Assembly: GCA_030430565.1 (NCBI GenBank)
Contig: JAUIKS010000016.1
Span: 124,001 to 188,000 of the forward strand
DNA: 64,000 bases
Direction of reading: 5' to 3'
From: Polyangia bacterium
GTDB taxonomy: Bacteria > Myxococcota_A > Polyangia > Nannocystales > Nannocystaceae
The notes beneath the pieces were generated by a model. That model did not search any database. It saw only the letters and a list, made by a program, of their open reading frames with translations, and was not told where the DNA came from. Shown piece after piece: positions 33,816 through 42,597 of this stretch. Within the stretch, counting starts at the first letter, position 1. Each line of letters starts with the position of its first letter. The translations under genes were made by a program, and so were the position numbers.

Positions 33816-34949
33816 ATGGGGTCAAGTCTCGAATTCGCGCCTACGCTCGGCGACACGCACGGACCGCGCGGCGGAGCGCTCGCCTGTTCCGTCCTTCGCG
33901 CTCGGGCGCAGGTCGTAAACAAGCTCGTTGACCGCGGCCCGTGTTGGCTGCTCACGGCCGCCGCGCTCACGGCCGGCTGTGGCGCGCCTGCCCCTGGGGT
34001 CATGTACCGAGAGCAGCGCGTTCCGGTGGTGGATATGCACCTCCACCAGGGGGAGTGGCAGGGGGTGCCCGCGAGCACCCAGAGTCTGCTGGCGAGCCGG
34101 TTCCCGTTCCCGTTCAACCTGAACCCGGAGCAGACGGCGAGCGGCGTGCTCTCGGCGGAGGGGATCGTCGCGGAGCTCGACGCGGCCGGGATCAGCCACG
34201 GTGTCTTGCTCGCGGTCTACGCGCCTCGCTCGGTCGGCGTGGCGACGAACGAGTCGATGGTGGAGTCGGTCGGGCGCGCGCCGACGCGGCTGTGGGGCCT
34301 TGCGAGCCTGCGCGTCGACGCGTGGGAGGAGAACGGGGCGCAGGAGCTCGCGCGTCTCGAGCGGGCGCTCGGCGAGCCTGGCGTCGTCGGCGTGAAGCTG
34401 GCGCACACGCACATGCACTTTCGCATGGACGACCCCCGCTACTACGGCATCTACGAGATCGCCGGGGCGGCGGGGAAGCCTGTCTATCTGCACTCTGGGC
34501 CGAGCCCGTTCCCGGGCACGAACCAGAAGCCGCCGTACACCGACCCCGCGTTCCTCGAGGAGGCGATCGCGAGCTACCCGGAGACGACCTTTATCTTGGG
34601 ACACGTCGGCTACGACTTCATCAACAAGGAGCTCGGCGCGTTCGAAACCTGCGTCTCGCTCGCGCTGGCCTACGAGAACGTGTACCTGGAGCCCAGCGCG
34701 CTCGGCAGCGCGGGCTCGGATCCGACGGACGAGAACCTGCCGCGGGTCATGAAGCGGATCCGCGAGGCCGGCCTCGTCGACCGCGTGATCTACGGGAGCG
34801 ACGGGCCGCAGAGCCCGGGCTTCCTCGGCGAGTATCTCGAGCGCACGGTGCGGGCGATGGCGGCGGCGGACTACACGGTCGATGAGGTCCGCGCGGTGCT
34901 CTCGGGCAATTTCGAGCGCGTGTTCAAGGTCGAGGTGCAGGCGCTGTGA
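33816..34949 (+). CDS. amidohydrolase-family lipoprotein (Amidohydro_2)
   Basis: The 377-residue protein carries an unusually long N-terminus, then a hydrophobic stretch and the lipobox-like LTAGC (Cys about residue 57), so export as a lipoprotein is likely. The enzyme part has D73-M-H75-L-H77 (metal-binding HxH), PVYLHSGPSPF, the His263 in GHVGYDF and Asp329 in YGSDGP. These are the expected metal ligands of the Amidohydro_2/ACMSD-like TIM barrel. ATG 33816 is the only usable start; AAGGA lies 8 nt before it. It is the first gene of a three-gene, overlapping operon facing merR. Confidence 0.78.
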   Translation: MGSSLEFAPTLGDTHGPRGGALACSVLRARAQVVNKLVDRGPCWLLTAAALTAGCGAPAPGVMYREQRVPVVDMHLHQGEWQGVPASTQSLLASRFPFPFNLNPEQTASGVLSAEGIVAELDAAGISHGVLLAVYAPRSVGVATNESMVESVGRAPTRLWGLASLRVDAWEENGAQELARLERALGEPGVVGVKLAHTHMHFRMDDPRYYGIYEIAGAAGKPVYLHSGPSPFPGTNQKPPYTDPAFLEEAIASYPETTFILGHVGYDFINKELGAFETCVSLALAYENVYLEPSALGSAGSDPTDENLPRVMKRIREAGLVDRVIYGSDGPQSPGFLGEYLERTVRAMAAADYTVDEVRAVLSGNFERVFKVEVQAL

Positions 34950-35704
34950 CGTGGTTGTTGCAGGCGCTTTGCTGCGTCGGCGCGCTCGCGTCGGCGCCGA
35001 TCGTCGCTGAGGACGAGGCCGGGTCCGCGGCGGACGCTTCAGACGTGTCTTCTGGAGCAGCTGTCGATGAGCGCGTCGACGAGCCCGCGCCGACCTCGAC
35101 CACGAGCGTGATCAGCCGGCGGACCCGCTTCGCCGAGTCTGCGCCCTTCGATGTCGTCGGCGGCGGCTCGCGGCCGGGCGCGTGGGCGGGCGCGGTGCAG
35201 ATCGGCTACCCGTGGCAGACGCTGCGATTTCAGTACGGCGCGCGGGTGCTCACGCCCATGGTCGAGTTTGAGACGGCGCTGTTTCGTCGGTTTCGCCCGG
35301 CCGTCGGGCTCGGGCTGCGCTGGGTGGACCGCCCGCGCGTGCGCTTGACCGGCGACATCCTGCTCGGCTGGCTGGTCCAGACCGGCGCGCTCGCGCGGCG
35401 CGGGCCGAACGCTGAGCTGCGCCTACGGCTGGCCTTTCCTTCAGGTCGCGTCGCGCCCTACCTGATGCTCGCCACGCGCCACACGCTGCTCTTCGATCGC
35501 GCGCGGGTGGTCAGCCCCGGGGGGACGACCACGAGCTGGAGCGCGCGACACGACTGGACCCCGTGGGCGACGCTGGGGCTGGCGATCGCGATCAACGACA
35601 ACTTCGGCGTCGAGCTCGGGATCGACTGGCCGTGGGTGGGGGCGCCGGACGGCGTGGCGATCCCGGGCCTGCACGTCGGCGCGCTGTTTGGAGGTGGTCG
35701 ATGA
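34946..35704 (+). CDS. outer-membrane beta-barrel-type protein
   Basis: The 252-residue protein starts at GTG overlapping the amidohydrolase stop by 4 nt. Residues 1-21 look like a signal peptide. An acidic, Ser/Asp-rich linker follows (about 22-55), then alternating beta-strand patterns with aromatic residues (QIGYPWQTLRFQYGARVL, LGLRWVDRPRVRLTGDILLGWL, GLAIAINDNFGVELGIDW). This pattern and length suggest a small outer-membrane barrel. It may let the substrate or product of the surface hydrolases through, an inference from operon position. Confidence 0.62.
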   Translation: MTWLLQALCCVGALASAPIVAEDEAGSAADASDVSSGAAVDERVDEPAPTSTTSVISRRTRFAESAPFDVVGGGSRPGAWAGAVQIGYPWQTLRFQYGARVLTPMVEFETALFRRFRPAVGLGLRWVDRPRVRLTGDILLGWLVQTGALARRGPNAELRLRLAFPSGRVAPYLMLATRHTLLFDRARVVSPGGTTTSWSARHDWTPWATLGLAIAINDNFGVELGIDWPWVGAPDGVAIPGLHVGALFGGGR

Positions 35705-36147
35705 GGCATGTTCTTATGATCGCCGCGGCCGCGGCGACGCTCTGCGCGGGCGGCTGCGTCAACGAGGACGTGACGCTCTACGGGGTGCGCGTGACCGGGC
35801 GGGTGCAGGTCGCGCCCGAGTTCGAGAGCGCGGGCGTCGTCCAGCTCGGGCTGTACTTCGCGTCGGCGGGCGAGGGCGAGCTCGCGTTCTTGGTCGACGA
35901 GATCGAGCTGCGTGAGCTCGGCGCGCCGGGCTCGGTCGATGAGTGGTTCCTCGTGCCGCTCGACGAGCGCGAGGGCCTGCTCGTCTACGCCTGGCTCGAC
36001 GTCGACGGGGACGGGGTGCACTGCGCGGTCGGGGGCGCGGAGGAGCCGGCGGGCTTGGTCGCGGTCGATGACTTCACCGATCACGCGGTCAGCTTCGCGC
36101 TGGTCCTCGACCAGGCCTGCGCGGGGCCCGAGGCGCTGTATCCCTAG
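35701..36147 (+). CDS. small lipoprotein
   Basis: The 148-residue protein overlaps the upstream stop by 4 nt. Its signal peptide ends in LCAGGC, a usable lipobox. The mature domain is acidic and beta-rich (VRVTGRVQVAPEF, LLVYAWLDVDGDGVHCAV) and resembles a small carbohydrate-binding or transthyretin-like fold, although no family could be named. It is the third gene of the MerR-linked operon. Confidence 0.65.
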   Translation: MRHVLMIAAAAATLCAGGCVNEDVTLYGVRVTGRVQVAPEFESAGVVQLGLYFASAGEGELAFLVDEIELRELGAPGSVDEWFLVPLDEREGLLVYAWLDVDGDGVHCAVGGAEEPAGLVAVDDFTDHAVSFALVLDQACAGPEALYP

Positions 36148-36152
36148 AAGCG

Positions 36153-36290
36153 GGTCTGAGTAACCCCCACGACGTCATGCACCGCCAGGAGCGCCGGGCT
36201 CTTTGTCACTACAGCCCGGTACATCTGCGTTTCAGTTCCTCGAGCGCGACGCTCCTGACGGCACCTGACGCCGCGCGGGTTACTCAGACC
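36153..36290. mobile_element. fold-back/MITE-like element with 14-bp perfect terminal inverted repeats
   Basis: GGTCTGAGTAACCC (36153-36166) is the exact reverse complement of 36277-36290. Inward of the perfect arms the match continues imperfectly (CGACGTCATGCACCGCCAGGAGCG on the left against CGGCGTCAGGTGCCGTCAGGAGCG reading inward from the right), giving a hairpin of nearly 50 bp per arm. It contains no gene and sits 5 bases after a stop codon, so it may also act as a terminator. Confidence 0.6.
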
Positions 36291-36589
36291 ACGCTCTTGG
36301 CGGGCTCGCCAGGGGTCGAGCGCCTGAGCCGCTGAGGCGCGCGAGCGCGCTCGTGCGCGTTGACGTCGTGCGGCGTCGGGCCGGGGATCGTCAGGGGCAG
36401 GAGCTCCGCGGCGGCGGGCTGCGGCGCCTCGTCACAATATTCTCGAAGAGACAGGTTAAACGGATCCGGCGCGCTCGCCGGCCGCGAGGAATTTCGCGGC
36501 GCGCGGTGTCTCGGCGGGCGGTTTGCGGTACCGTGTCGGCGGTTTGTGGTGATGGCTCGCCGACGCCGCGCGTCGGCCGTGGAGGTCCT

Positions 36590-38953
36590 ATGTCTCGCTC
36601 GTATTTCCCGATTGTGCCGGCGTGGGTCCCGGCGTTGGTGATCCTCTCGCTCCCCGTCGCCTGCGGCGACGACAGCGGCGACACCGAGTCCGCCGGCGGC
36701 TCGGAGTCGATGTCTGACAGCGACCCGGCGAGCGCGTCTGAGAGCGACGCGACGACAGGGGGCTCGGACTCGGCGACCTCCGCCGGCCCGACCTCGGGGA
36801 TGAGCGACTCGGCGACGACCGGGACGACGATCGATGATCCGCTGACGATCACGGAGCCCTCGACGACCGACGAGGGCTGCGTGCCGGGCACCGAGATGTG
36901 CGGCGAGGACTGCGTCGACATCATGGAGGATCCCGAGCACTGCGGCGCCTGTGACTCGCCCTGCGACGATGGGCAGGCCTGTGACGCCGGCGAGTGCGTC
37001 TCGCCCTGCGACGAGGGCCTCACCGACTGCGGCGGCGCGTGCATCAACACGGACGATGATCCGGAGCACTGCGGCGCGTGCGGCAACGTCTGCGAGTTCG
37101 GCGAGAGCTGCATCGACGGCGCGTGCATCCCCGACGAGGTCTGCGACGGCGTGGACAACAACATGGACGGCGAGATCGACGAGGGTTTCCCGGACAGCGA
37201 CCTCGACGGCCTCGCTGACTGCGTCGACCTCGAGTGCGCGCTCGACATGGTCGTCCCCGGGATGGTCGAGATCGACGAGTCGTGCGTGACGCCGGATGTC
37301 GAGGTCATCGATCCGTGGAACGTGGCGATCGAGTGGCAGTGGCAGCCTCCGGGCACCAACGGGTCCTACGGCGCGCCGCTCGTCGGTCAGCTGACGGACG
37401 ACAACAACGACGGCGTGACCGACGAGACCGACTCGCCCGATGTCGTCGTCGGCTTGAACAGCGGCACGATGCACGCGCTGAACGGGGCCGACGGCACGGA
37501 GCACTGGTCACACAGCGCGACGCATACCGGCGGCGCGATGGTGCTGGGGGACGTCGACGCCGACAAGCGCACGGACGTCGTGGTCGTCGACAACCTGCGC
37601 CGGGCGGTCGCGCTCGACGGCGAGACCGGCGCGGTCAAGTGGACGTCGGTGGTCGCCGGCGCCGGCAGCTACCCGCAGGTCGCGGTCGCGGATGTCGACG
37701 CCGACGGGATGCCCGAGGTCTTGCTCGCGCAGCACCTGCTCAACGGCGAGGACGGCACGCTCCAGCGCACCTTCCCGACCGCCAACGGGATCCCGTATTG
37801 GTCGCCGACCGCCGCCGATCTCGATCAGGACGACGTGCAGGAGATCATCATCGGCAACCAGGTCTTCGCGCCCGACGGCACGCTGCTGTGGACGGGGAAC
37901 GTGACCGGTAACTACGGGCACTGGGTCGCGATCGTCGACGCCGATGACGACCCCGAGGCCGAGGTCGTGATGATCGGCGGCAGCACGCTGAGCGTGTTCA
38001 ACCACGACGGCACGCAGATCTTCAGCGAGACCAACGTCGCGATGTCGCGCCCCGGCCCGCCCTGCGCGGCCGACTTCGACGGGGACGGTCAGACCGAGCT
38101 CGGCTGGGGCTCGCAGGGCACCTTCCATATGCGCGAGCTCGACGGCACGCCGCTGTGGAGCGTGGCGCAGATCAACGACTCCTCGGGCCTCGCGGGCTGC
38201 TCGGGCTACGACATCAACGGCGACGGCGCGTACGAGGTGCTGTTCGCGGATCAGGACACGATGTGGATCTTCGACGGCGCGACCGGGAGCGTGAACTTCT
38301 CGCAGCCGGGGCACTCGTCCGGGACCGTCTTCGAGTACCCGACGGTCGCTGACGTCGACTCCGACGGCTCCGCCGAGATCCTGTTCACGAGCAACTACTA
38401 CCAGCAGGGCTGGGGCGCGCTCACGGTCATGGGGCACAACGGCGACGGCTGGCAGAAGAGCGGCGCGACTTGGAGCACGCACGACTTCTCGGTCACCAAC
38501 GTCCTCTCGAACGGCGAGATCCCGGCCAAGCCAGATCCGTGGTGGCAGGTCTACAACGTCTACCGGGCGCGCCCGACCTCGGATGACGCGGCCGTCGATC
38601 TGCGCGTCGAGATCGTCGACGTCTGCACGCCGGCGTGTCTCGACGACAGCGTCGTCAGCGTCGCCGTGCAGGTCTTCAACTACGGCGCGGTCGACTCGCT
38701 GCCGGACGTGCCGGTGACGCTGTACCGCAAGGACGGTGACATGTACGAGGCGATCGAGACGCAGCTCGTCAGCGGCGCTGTGCTCGGCGGGACCGGCACG
38801 GACGGGCTGGTGTTCTCGCTGCCGCTCTCGTCGATCGGCGTCGACGGGCTCGTCGTCCGCGTCGACGACGACGGGATGATGATGCCGGTGCAGACCGAGT
38901 GCGCCGAGGACAACAACGAGGCGGCGTGGAACGAGATGCTCTGCGGCGGCTAG
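36590..38953 (+). CDS. lipoprotein with Cys-rich repeats, FG-GAP/VCBS propeller and CARDB-like domain
   Basis: The 787-residue protein has GGAGG 4 nt before its ATG. The signal peptide ends PVACGDD; a long Ser/Asp/Thr linker follows to about residue 95. Residues about 97-205 hold Cys-rich repeats with CGACxxxC spacing and a DGVDNNMDGEIDEG metal-binding type motif. Residues about 245-660 contain about seven FG-GAP-like repeats with Ca-binding DxDxDG motifs (DVDADGMPEV, DFDGDGQTEL, DINGDGAYEV, DVDSDGSAEI), forming a probable beta-propeller. The C-terminal 120 residues look like a CARDB (cell-adhesion-related) domain. It is likely a surface adhesin or scaffold. Its last codons begin a duplicated segment. 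Confidence 0.85.
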   Translation: MSRSYFPIVPAWVPALVILSLPVACGDDSGDTESAGGSESMSDSDPASASESDATTGGSDSATSAGPTSGMSDSATTGTTIDDPLTITEPSTTDEGCVPGTEMCGEDCVDIMEDPEHCGACDSPCDDGQACDAGECVSPCDEGLTDCGGACINTDDDPEHCGACGNVCEFGESCIDGACIPDEVCDGVDNNMDGEIDEGFPDSDLDGLADCVDLECALDMVVPGMVEIDESCVTPDVEVIDPWNVAIEWQWQPPGTNGSYGAPLVGQLTDDNNDGVTDETDSPDVVVGLNSGTMHALNGADGTEHWSHSATHTGGAMVLGDVDADKRTDVVVVDNLRRAVALDGETGAVKWTSVVAGAGSYPQVAVADVDADGMPEVLLAQHLLNGEDGTLQRTFPTANGIPYWSPTAADLDQDDVQEIIIGNQVFAPDGTLLWTGNVTGNYGHWVAIVDADDDPEAEVVMIGGSTLSVFNHDGTQIFSETNVAMSRPGPPCAADFDGDGQTELGWGSQGTFHMRELDGTPLWSVAQINDSSGLAGCSGYDINGDGAYEVLFADQDTMWIFDGATGSVNFSQPGHSSGTVFEYPTVADVDSDGSAEILFTSNYYQQGWGALTVMGHNGDGWQKSGATWSTHDFSVTNVLSNGEIPAKPDPWWQVYNVYRARPTSDDAAVDLRVEIVDVCTPACLDDSVVSVAVQVFNYGAVDSLPDVPVTLYRKDGDMYEAIETQLVSGAVLGGTGTDGLVFSLPLSSIGVDGLVVRVDDDGMMMPVQTECAEDNNEAAWNEMLCGG

Positions 38954-39103
38954 TCGTCGCGCCGGCGGGTTCGTAGTGTCCTTGTAGACATCTCGATCAC
39001 GCGCGCGCCGGGGCGTCGGCCTCGGCGCGCTCGACGAGCGCGCGCGGCTGGGCGCGGAGCTCCGCGAGCTCCGCCGCGGTGACGGCGGCGCGGATCTCCG
39101 GGG
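38947..39103. repeat. tandem duplication at a convergent junction, copy A
   Basis: It runs from the stop region of the FG-GAP gene (CGGCTAGTCGT) through TTCGTAGTGTCCTTGTAGAC into a decayed copy of the TPR gene's 3' end. It matches copy B closely along its length, with a few substitutions and short indels. Confidence 0.88.
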
Positions 39104-39260
39104 CGGCTAGTCGTTTGGCGGGTTCGTAGTGTCCTTGTAGACATCTTGATCACGCGCGCGTCGGGGCCTCGGCCTCGGCGTCGCGCTCGACGAGCGCGCG
39201 CAGCCGGGCGCGGAGCTCCCCGAGCTCCGCCGCGGCGACGGCGGCGCGGAGCTCCCCGAG
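39104..39260. repeat. tandem duplication at a convergent junction, copy B (includes end of the TPR gene)
   Basis: It starts directly after copy A with CGGCTAGTCG, again followed by GGCGGGTTCGTAGTGTCC. Its right part is the genuine 3' end of the TPR gene (stop at 39150). The unit length is about 155 bp. Confidence 0.88.
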
Positions 39261-40376
39261 CGCCTGGGCCCCGACGTGGGCGGAGATCGTGCTCGCGCGC
39301 TCGCGCAGCTCGGCGGCTTGGCGCTCGGGCAGCGGCGCGTGGATGCGGTCGCGCGTGGCCTCGGCGAGCGCGAGCGCGGCCGCGGCGTCGAGGTAGGCGC
39401 GCGTCTCGTCGCGCGCCGTGGCGACGCGCGTGAGCAGCTCGAGCGCGGCCTCGGCGGACTCGGCCACGCCGAGATCGTCACCGACCTCGACAAAGCCGCG
39501 GACCGCCGCGCGCAGGTGCTCGCGCGCGGTGTCGAGCTGGCCGAGCTCGAGCTCGACGTGACACAGGCACACGCGCGAGCCGGCGACGCCCCAGGTGTCG
39601 CCGAGCCGCTCGCGGGCGCGCAGGCCCTCGAGGTAGAGCGCGCGAGCGCGCGCGAACGCCCCGCGCGCGCGGTGGATCAGCGCGAGGTTGCCGTGGCTGC
39701 TGGCGACGCCCTGGAGGTCGCCGCAGCGCTCGCGGAGCGCGAGCGCGCGCTCGTGGAGCTCGAGCGCGCGCTCGAGCTGGGCGCGGCGGTAGGCGACCAC
39801 GCCGAGGTTGTTGAGGGCGTGCGCGCGGCCCCAGTCATCACCTGCCCGTGTGTACAGCTCGAGCGCGCGGGCGTGTCGGGTGTCGGCGTCGTCGTAGCGC
39901 CCCTGCTCGCGATCGACCATGCCGAGCCCGTTGGTCGCGTGGGCCTCGGCGCGCGCGTCCCCGCGCGCGCGGGCGAGCGCGGTCGCGGCCTCGTACTCGC
40001 GCCGCGCCGCTCGGTAGTCGGCGCGCGCGTAGCTGAGCTCGGCCGCGCCGCGCCGCGCCGCCGCGACGAGCCCGAGGTCGGCGTCCGCGGGGATCGCCGC
40101 GAGCGCGGCGTCGACGTAGGGGCGCACGCGCGGGCCCAGGCCGCGCATCCACCAAAACCGGGCGAGCGCGGCGATCAGGCGCAGCGACGCGAGGCCGCGC
40201 CCGTCGGCCTGGCAGCGCTCGAGCAGCGACATGGCGGCCGGCTGGAGCGCGGTGAGCTCGGCGAGGGCCCGGGGCTGCGCGTCGATGTCGCCGGTCAGCC
40301 CGGCGGCGACTCGCTCGATCGCGTCGAGCTGCCGCGCGAGCGCGTCGTCGGCGTTGACCGTCTCGAGGTTCGTCAT
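39150..40376 (-). CDS. tetratricopeptide-repeat protein
   Basis: The 408-residue soluble protein contains about six TPRs of the MalT/Rapsyn type from about residue 100 to 290 (AHATNGLGMVDREQGRYDDADTRHARALELY, in pieces; AHALNNLGVVAYRRAQLERALELHERALAL; SHGNLALIHRARGAFARARALYLEGL). There is no signal peptide, enzymatic domain or DNA-binding motif. Such proteins in myxobacteria usually mediate protein binding in signalling. The divergent gene at 40421 begins 44 bases away. Its 3' end is duplicated downstream. Confidence 0.8.
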   Translation of the reverse strand: MTNLETVNADDALARQLDAIERVAAGLTGDIDAQPRALAELTALQPAAMSLLERCQADGRGLASLRLIAALARFWWMRGLGPRVRPYVDAALAAIPADADLGLVAAARRGAAELSYARADYRAARREYEAATALARARGDARAEAHATNGLGMVDREQGRYDDADTRHARALELYTRAGDDWGRAHALNNLGVVAYRRAQLERALELHERALALRERCGDLQGVASSHGNLALIHRARGAFARARALYLEGLRARERLGDTWGVAGSRVCLCHVELELGQLDTAREHLRAAVRGFVEVGDDLGVAESAEAALELLTRVATARDETRAYLDAAAALALAEATRDRIHAPLPERQAAELRERASTISAHVGAQALGELRAAVAAAELGELRARLRALVERDAEAEAPTRA

Positions 40377-40420
40377 GGCGCGAGGGGAGGATACACCGGC
40401 GCGCGCCGTATACTGCGCGG

Positions 40421-40999
40421 GTGAAGGTCTCGCTGCGCGTGTTCGCCTGGGATCCTGAGCACGACCTCGGGAGCGTCTGGTTCGGCGGCTTGTTCGCGGT
40501 GATCGGCGCGGTGATGGCCTTCGGCCTCGCGGCGCATCTCGTCAGCCAGCCTTGGGATCTCGAGGCGGTCGGCGTCGAGGCAGCGGGCGCGCCCGCGGGC
40601 TACAGCCCGTGGGCGGGGGATCGCTACGCGATCGAGGTCGAGGGGCGGCGCTACACCTGTCACCGGGGACAGGACAAGGTGCCCGAGCACGGGCGCGCGA
40701 CGCCGGTCCTCTACGACCCGCGCGAACCCGCCCGCTGTCGGGCGCGTGACACCGCGTCGCGGGTCGGCGACTACGAGGGCGCGGGGCTGCTCATCGGCGT
40801 CTCCTTCCTCCTCGCCGGGCTCGCCTTCGTGCTCGCGTACCTCGCCGAGCCGCGCCCCGAGTGGATCCGGATCGAGCAGCCGGAGCGCCCGGTGCCGCTG
40901 CGCCCGTGGCTGATGTGGGTCGCCCGCGGCGCGTTGGTGCTCGCCGTCGTGCTCGTCAACCTCGGCGCGCTCCTGCTGCTGCGCTCCATGGACCTGTGA
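40421..40999 (+). CDS. DUF3592-like membrane protein
   Basis: The 192-residue protein starts at GTG. It has membrane helices at about 21-42, 120-142 and 165-190 and an extracytoplasmic beta-rich loop between the first two containing YAIEVEGRRYTCHRGQDK and ATPVLYDPREPARCRAR. This resembles the DUF3592 pattern (a helix, a loop with xVxYxPxxPxxxR, then further helices). It is followed 20 nt later by the oxidoreductase gene, so the two are probably co-transcribed. Confidence 0.65.
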   Translation: MKVSLRVFAWDPEHDLGSVWFGGLFAVIGAVMAFGLAAHLVSQPWDLEAVGVEAAGAPAGYSPWAGDRYAIEVEGRRYTCHRGQDKVPEHGRATPVLYDPREPARCRARDTASRVGDYEGAGLLIGVSFLLAGLAFVLAYLAEPRPEWIRIEQPERPVPLRPWLMWVARGALVLAVVLVNLGALLLLRSMDL

Positions 41000-41019
41000 G
41001 TCGTCGCGTCGGAGGGGCC

Positions 41020-42597
41020 GTGGAGGAAGAGCGCTACGACTACGCGATCGTCGGCTCCGGGCTGGGGGGCCTCTTGACCGGCGCGCTCTTGGCCAGCGCC
41101 GGCGCGCGCGTGTGCATCATCGAGAAGCACTATCACCCGGGGGGCTACGCGCACAGCTTCAAGCGCGGCGGCTACTGGTTCTGCGCCGGCCTGCACTACG
41201 TGTTCAACTCCCTGCCCGAGGAGGACGGGGGGCTGTTTCTGCGGCGGCTCGGCCTCGAGGACGAGATCACGTTCTCGCCGATGGCGGACGAGTCCTTTGA
41301 CATCCTGCGCTTCCCGACGATGACCTACCCGGTGCGTCGGGGGATCCACGCGAACGCGGCCGCGCTCGCGGCTCGCTTCCCTGGCTGCGCCGACGGCCTG
41401 CGGCGCTACTACGAGCTGATCTCGACGCTCTACCTCGAGGCCTTTCAGATCCCGACCTCGCTGCCGCTCCGCGCGTTCGCGCTGCACCCGGTGCGGTTTC
41501 GGAACCTCCTGCGCTACCGCAACGTGACCACCGGGCAGCTGATGGCGCGGCTGGGCTTCCCGGTCGAGCTGCGCGACGTGCTCTCTGGGCAGTGCGGGAA
41601 CATCGGCCTGCCGCCGTCGCGCTCCTCCCTGATCGCGCACGCGATCAACGTGATGGCCTACGACCAGGGCGCGTGCTACCCGACGCGCTCGTACTTCCAC
41701 ATGATGCGCCGGATCGCGCGCGACTTCCGGGAGCGGCCGGGGTGCCGCCTCCGGCTCAAGGAGGCGGTGTCGCGCCTCGTGATCGAGCGCGACCGAGTGC
41801 GCGCGCTGGTGACCGAGCGAGGTCGCCGCGTGCTCGCCGAGCGCTTCCTGTTCAACGCCGACCCCAAGCTGCTGCCGGGGATGATCGAGGGCTTTCGCGC
41901 GCCGCGGTGGTTTCGCCGCAAGCTCGACTACGCGTACTCGGCGGCCTCCTTCACGCTCTACATGGGGCTGCGCGGCGTCGACCTGCGCGCGCGCGGCTTC
42001 GGCAATTGGAACGTCTGGCACTACCCGGACCACGACCTCGACGCGGTGTACCGGCGGCAGCTCGACGAGCAGGAACTCTCGCGGCCGTTTCTGGCGATCA
42101 CGACGCCGACGCTGCACGCGGAGGCGCGCGCCGAGATCGCGCCGGAGGGCGGCGAGCAGATGGTGATCTGCACGTGGATGGGCTACGAGCGGATGGCGAG
42201 GCTGCGCGCGACCGACGAGGCCGCCTACTACCGCGAGAAGCAGCGCATCACCGACGCGGTGCTCGACATCATCGAGCGAGAGTACGTGCCGGACGTCCGC
42301 GCGCGCGTCGAGGTCCTCGAGGCTGGGAGCCCGACGACCAACGAGCGCTACTGCAGCGCGCCGATGGGGAATTCCTACGGCGCGAGCATGACGCCGGCGC
42401 ACGTCAACCTGGGCTCGATCCGCGGGCGGACGCCCTTTCGCAACCTCTGGATCGTCAACGCGACCTCCGGGATGCCGGGCCTCGGCGGGGGCTTTCGCAA
42501 CGCGCTGTGCACCTTCGCGGAGCTGACGGGGGACCGCGCGCTGACGGCCCGGCTCACGCGGCGACGGGCGCTGCGATTCCTCGAGCGCGGCGCCTGA
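41020..42597 (+). CDS. FAD-dependent oxidoreductase of the phytoene desaturase/retinol saturase family (second paralogue)
   Basis: The 525-residue protein starts at GTG with GGAGGGG 3-5 nt upstream. The FAD-binding Rossmann motif is YAIVGSGLGGLLTGALLASAG, then EKHYHPGGYAHSF; the C-terminal FAD segment is NLWIVNATSGMPGLGGGF. Compared with the paralogue at 30257 it keeps the same core but differs in the central substrate region. Retinol saturase/CrtISO-like activity, reduction or isomerisation of a polyene, is the closest match. The upstream DUF3592-like membrane protein may be its partner. Confidence 0.8.
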   Translation: MEEERYDYAIVGSGLGGLLTGALLASAGARVCIIEKHYHPGGYAHSFKRGGYWFCAGLHYVFNSLPEEDGGLFLRRLGLEDEITFSPMADESFDILRFPTMTYPVRRGIHANAAALAARFPGCADGLRRYYELISTLYLEAFQIPTSLPLRAFALHPVRFRNLLRYRNVTTGQLMARLGFPVELRDVLSGQCGNIGLPPSRSSLIAHAINVMAYDQGACYPTRSYFHMMRRIARDFRERPGCRLRLKEAVSRLVIERDRVRALVTERGRRVLAERFLFNADPKLLPGMIEGFRAPRWFRRKLDYAYSAASFTLYMGLRGVDLRARGFGNWNVWHYPDHDLDAVYRRQLDEQELSRPFLAITTPTLHAEARAEIAPEGGEQMVICTWMGYERMARLRATDEAAYYREKQRITDAVLDIIEREYVPDVRARVEVLEAGSPTTNERYCSAPMGNSYGASMTPAHVNLGSIRGRTPFRNLWIVNATSGMPGLGGGFRNALCTFAELTGDRALTARLTRRRALRFLERGA

